Positions 62,219 through 64,000 of a stretch of 64,000 nucleotides of DNA are shown in pieces. Both the position numbers and the translations under genes were made by a program. Every line of letters begins with the position of its first letter. Within the stretch, counting starts at the first letter, position 1. Source of the DNA: Nothophaeocryptopus gaeumannii (lineage: Eukaryota > Ascomycota > Dothideomycetes > Mycosphaerellales > Mycosphaerellaceae); assembly GCA_031771865.1 (NCBI GenBank), contig JASISA010000027.1, positions 558,001-622,000 on the forward strand. The letters are read 5' to 3'. Below the pieces are notes generated by a model. The model was given only the letters and a program-made list of their open reading frames with translations, did no database searches and was not told where the DNA came from.

Positions 62219-64000
62219 ATGCCTCGCTACCTGACGCCGGCGCGCATCTGCTTGCTGGTGCTGATCAAGCTCTACCAAACCGGCCATGTTTCCTCGGAAT
62301 CTTCTCTCGATGTTTTGGACTTCATCGCCCGCCATGCTGTTGTGTCGGCTGAGTACAGTCCTGATATTGTCGAAGAGCGAAGAGCCATATTCTCTTCAGA
62401 CGTGACGGGGCTGGCATATAAGCTGCAGCAATGCACTTCACGCTTCCCCGGCCGGAGCGTGTACGACAACCTTGTGGCTTCCATATGGCAACTGGATGGA
62501 CTGGATTCGCTTCATGGCCTGGTCAGTCAGTTGAGGGACATCACAATACCTGGAAGCCAGGAAGACCCAGACCATGCGATGCGAGCAATCACGCCTGCAA
62601 GCCCTCTTGGCCAGTTCGTCAGACGATGCCACGTCGAGTTCACCAGACTGCAGTTCGCCGATTCGCAGGCCTTGTGGAAGACATTCGCTGCGTACAGAGC
62701 TCCAACGCTTGACGAGATGAATGCGAAGTCTCCCGAAGTTGCTCGAATGATCGAGGAGGCTGCTGCTGGCCACATGAACATGGCATCCCTCGCAGCTAGC
62801 ATGCCTGACCTGGGTGAGACCTCAACCGCCAGCGCTATAGACGCCGATATGCTTCTCGGGTACGCCATTCATCATCTACAGAAGTTGGGCCAGCGAGTAC
62901 CGGGCGATGTCAAGTCACGGCTTGCAAGCTGGATCGGAGAGCAGTGGGACTCCGGCACTCAAGCTCTCCACTTCTTCATGGCTTTCTTTGAGCATTGGCG
63001 AGCGGGCCAGTACACCATGGCCCTGGAAAGTCTTCATCGCTACTTTGACTACTCTCTAGCTGCAAGGAATGGCTCAGATAACATGAAGGTCTACTACCAG
63101 TATGCGCTGCTGCACCTGAGTATCCTTCATGCAGACTTTGAGTGCTGGGGCGAGAGTCTGGATTCCATGAATGAATGCATTGCCACTGGTGAGATCTGGA
63201 CAGAGACCATGGACGCTAGAGTATGCTGACTTGCAATCGTAGCCCGCGAGAATCAAGACAGTGCTTGTCTCAATTTCGCGCTATCCTGGCTGCTCTACCT
63301 TCGGCATGCTCATCCAGATAAAAGCAATGCATCGTACGGCTCCGTATCTGGTGTCGTCGGCAGTAGCGGCGGTGATCATGATGAAATAACCTTTCTCAAG
63401 ACAAAAGCAAGAGAGGGGAAGCACTGGATGCTTTTGAGCAGCGCGCTGCTTGAAGAAGGAAGGCTCGAGATGTCTACGGTAAGCTTATTCAAACAACGGT
63501 ATGATACTTGTTATAACACTGACCGCCGCACAGGGAGGAGGCGGTAACCGCGCTCAAGAGCACGTACTACAAGCAATGTATCTCAATATCCAGCACGATT
63601 TGCGAACACTAGCACCTGCCAGCATCCTCTTCCAAGGAGCATGCTTGGATCGACTTGGTTCGTGGGCAGGACATCGCTTTCTGCTGGCTTCTGATGCTGA
63701 CAGAACACAGGCCAGAGTCATCTCGCAGGTCGTATGTACGAGCTGGTGGATACCGTTCACTCGGCACACTCCCCGATGAATGATCGTGTCAGATCTGTTT
63801 GCCGCCTTGCTCTTACACAGGCTCAAGCAGGTCATTACACACGAGCGCTCTCGCTGCTTGATGATCTGCAGCCAGTGGTCAAAGGAGTCTTGAAAGCTGA
63901 GCAGCGCGTGAAAGCGTTTGCGGCTTTGATCCATCTTCGCCGACAGATACATCGGTGTGTCTATGAAGGGAAATTCCATGTCTTGACTGCTGCTGACATC
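62219..64000 (+). CDS. APC5: Anaphase-promoting complex subunit 5 (partial, 5' end)
   Basis: Gene model within the window: 62219-63188, 63243-63478, 63534-63657, 63711-64000 (continues beyond the end); introns of 54, 55 and 53 nt, all frame-consistent. At least 540 residues are present, beginning MPRYLTPARICLLVLIKLY, the conserved Apc5 N-terminal helix. Helical tetratricopeptide-like segments follow (MALESLHRYFDYSL, YYQYALLHLSILHADFECWGES, then ARENQDSACLNFALSWLLYL, LGQSHLAGRMYEL). Apc5 is a scaffold subunit of the APC/C ubiquitin ligase that drives mitotic exit. It is a frequent neighbour of APN2 and COX13 at ascomycete MAT loci. No disruption is seen in the visible part. Confidence 0.92.

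Noticed and set aside
1..64000. CRISPR arrays, bacterial operons, prophage, rRNA genes
   Set aside because: No regular spacer-repeat arrays, Shine-Dalgarno-linked gene trains, phage genes or rRNA sequence seen. The window is eukaryotic nuclear DNA.

Overview
This is a 64-kb nuclear window from a filamentous ascomycete. Genes are split by short introns (about 47-65 nt) with GT..AG ends and CTRAC-like branch points, and gene starts have fungal-type contexts. Housekeeping proteins (RPL21, RPS9, SPT16, Atg29, Ubp3, Met1, Rav2, Cox6a, Apn2, Apc5) are recognisable. A MAT1-2-1 mating-type gene lies near APN2, APC5 and COX13. That is the classic MAT neighbourhood of Pezizomycotina and points to a heterothallic Dothideomycete, possibly Capnodiales/Mycosphaerellales. 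The class is an inference.

Layout. 0-11.5 kb: amidohydrolase(-), a 2.6-kb gap, an OPT-family transporter(+), ATG29(-), then RPL21(-) and RPS9(+) head to head. 11.5-17.5 kb: remnant of a GH67 alpha-glucuronidase(-), a double-Myb telobox protein of the Teb1/Tay1 type(+), a PHD-finger protein(-), and a broken necrosis-inducing (NLP) gene(-). 17.5-31 kb: UBP3-like deubiquitinase(-), a broken gene of unknown function(+), siroheme synthase MET1(-), RAV2/Rogdi(-), SUR7-family protein(+), a zinc-finger protein cut by an in-frame TAG(-), and a mitochondrial carrier with a 7-nt microexon(-). 31-46.6 kb: SPT16(+), an MFS exporter(-), an NVJ2-like SMP-domain protein(+), a flavin monooxygenase(+), and an F-box protein(-).

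46.8-64 kb is the mating-type region: COX13(+), a HAD hydrolase(+), a broken sulfotransferase-like gene(+), a fungal gene of unknown function(-), MAT1-2-1(-), a divergently transcribed small gene(+), a 4.2-kb gene-poor spacer with decayed repeats, APN2(-), and the start of APC5(+), which runs off the window.

Two observations stand out. First, the conserved serine-codon intron of the MAT1-2-1 HMG box is 383 nt instead of about 55. The excess is a 321-bp inverted-repeat (MITE-like) element flanked by a 6-bp direct repeat, and removing element plus one repeat leaves exactly 56 nt. Second, the gene divergent from MAT1-2-1 encodes a protein whose residues 137-196 fit the 60-residue homeodomain pattern, but the invariant W48/F49/N51 are replaced by Y/M/S. 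A homeodomain-like protein beside an HMG mating regulator would be unusual for a filamentous ascomycete.

Several genes tied to plant interaction or accessory metabolism are broken (NLP, GH67, sulfotransferase-like, one unknown), which suggests relaxed selection on those functions. Coordinates of spliced genes were derived by hand from splice signals and frame consistency. Family names rest on motif recognition without database searches.
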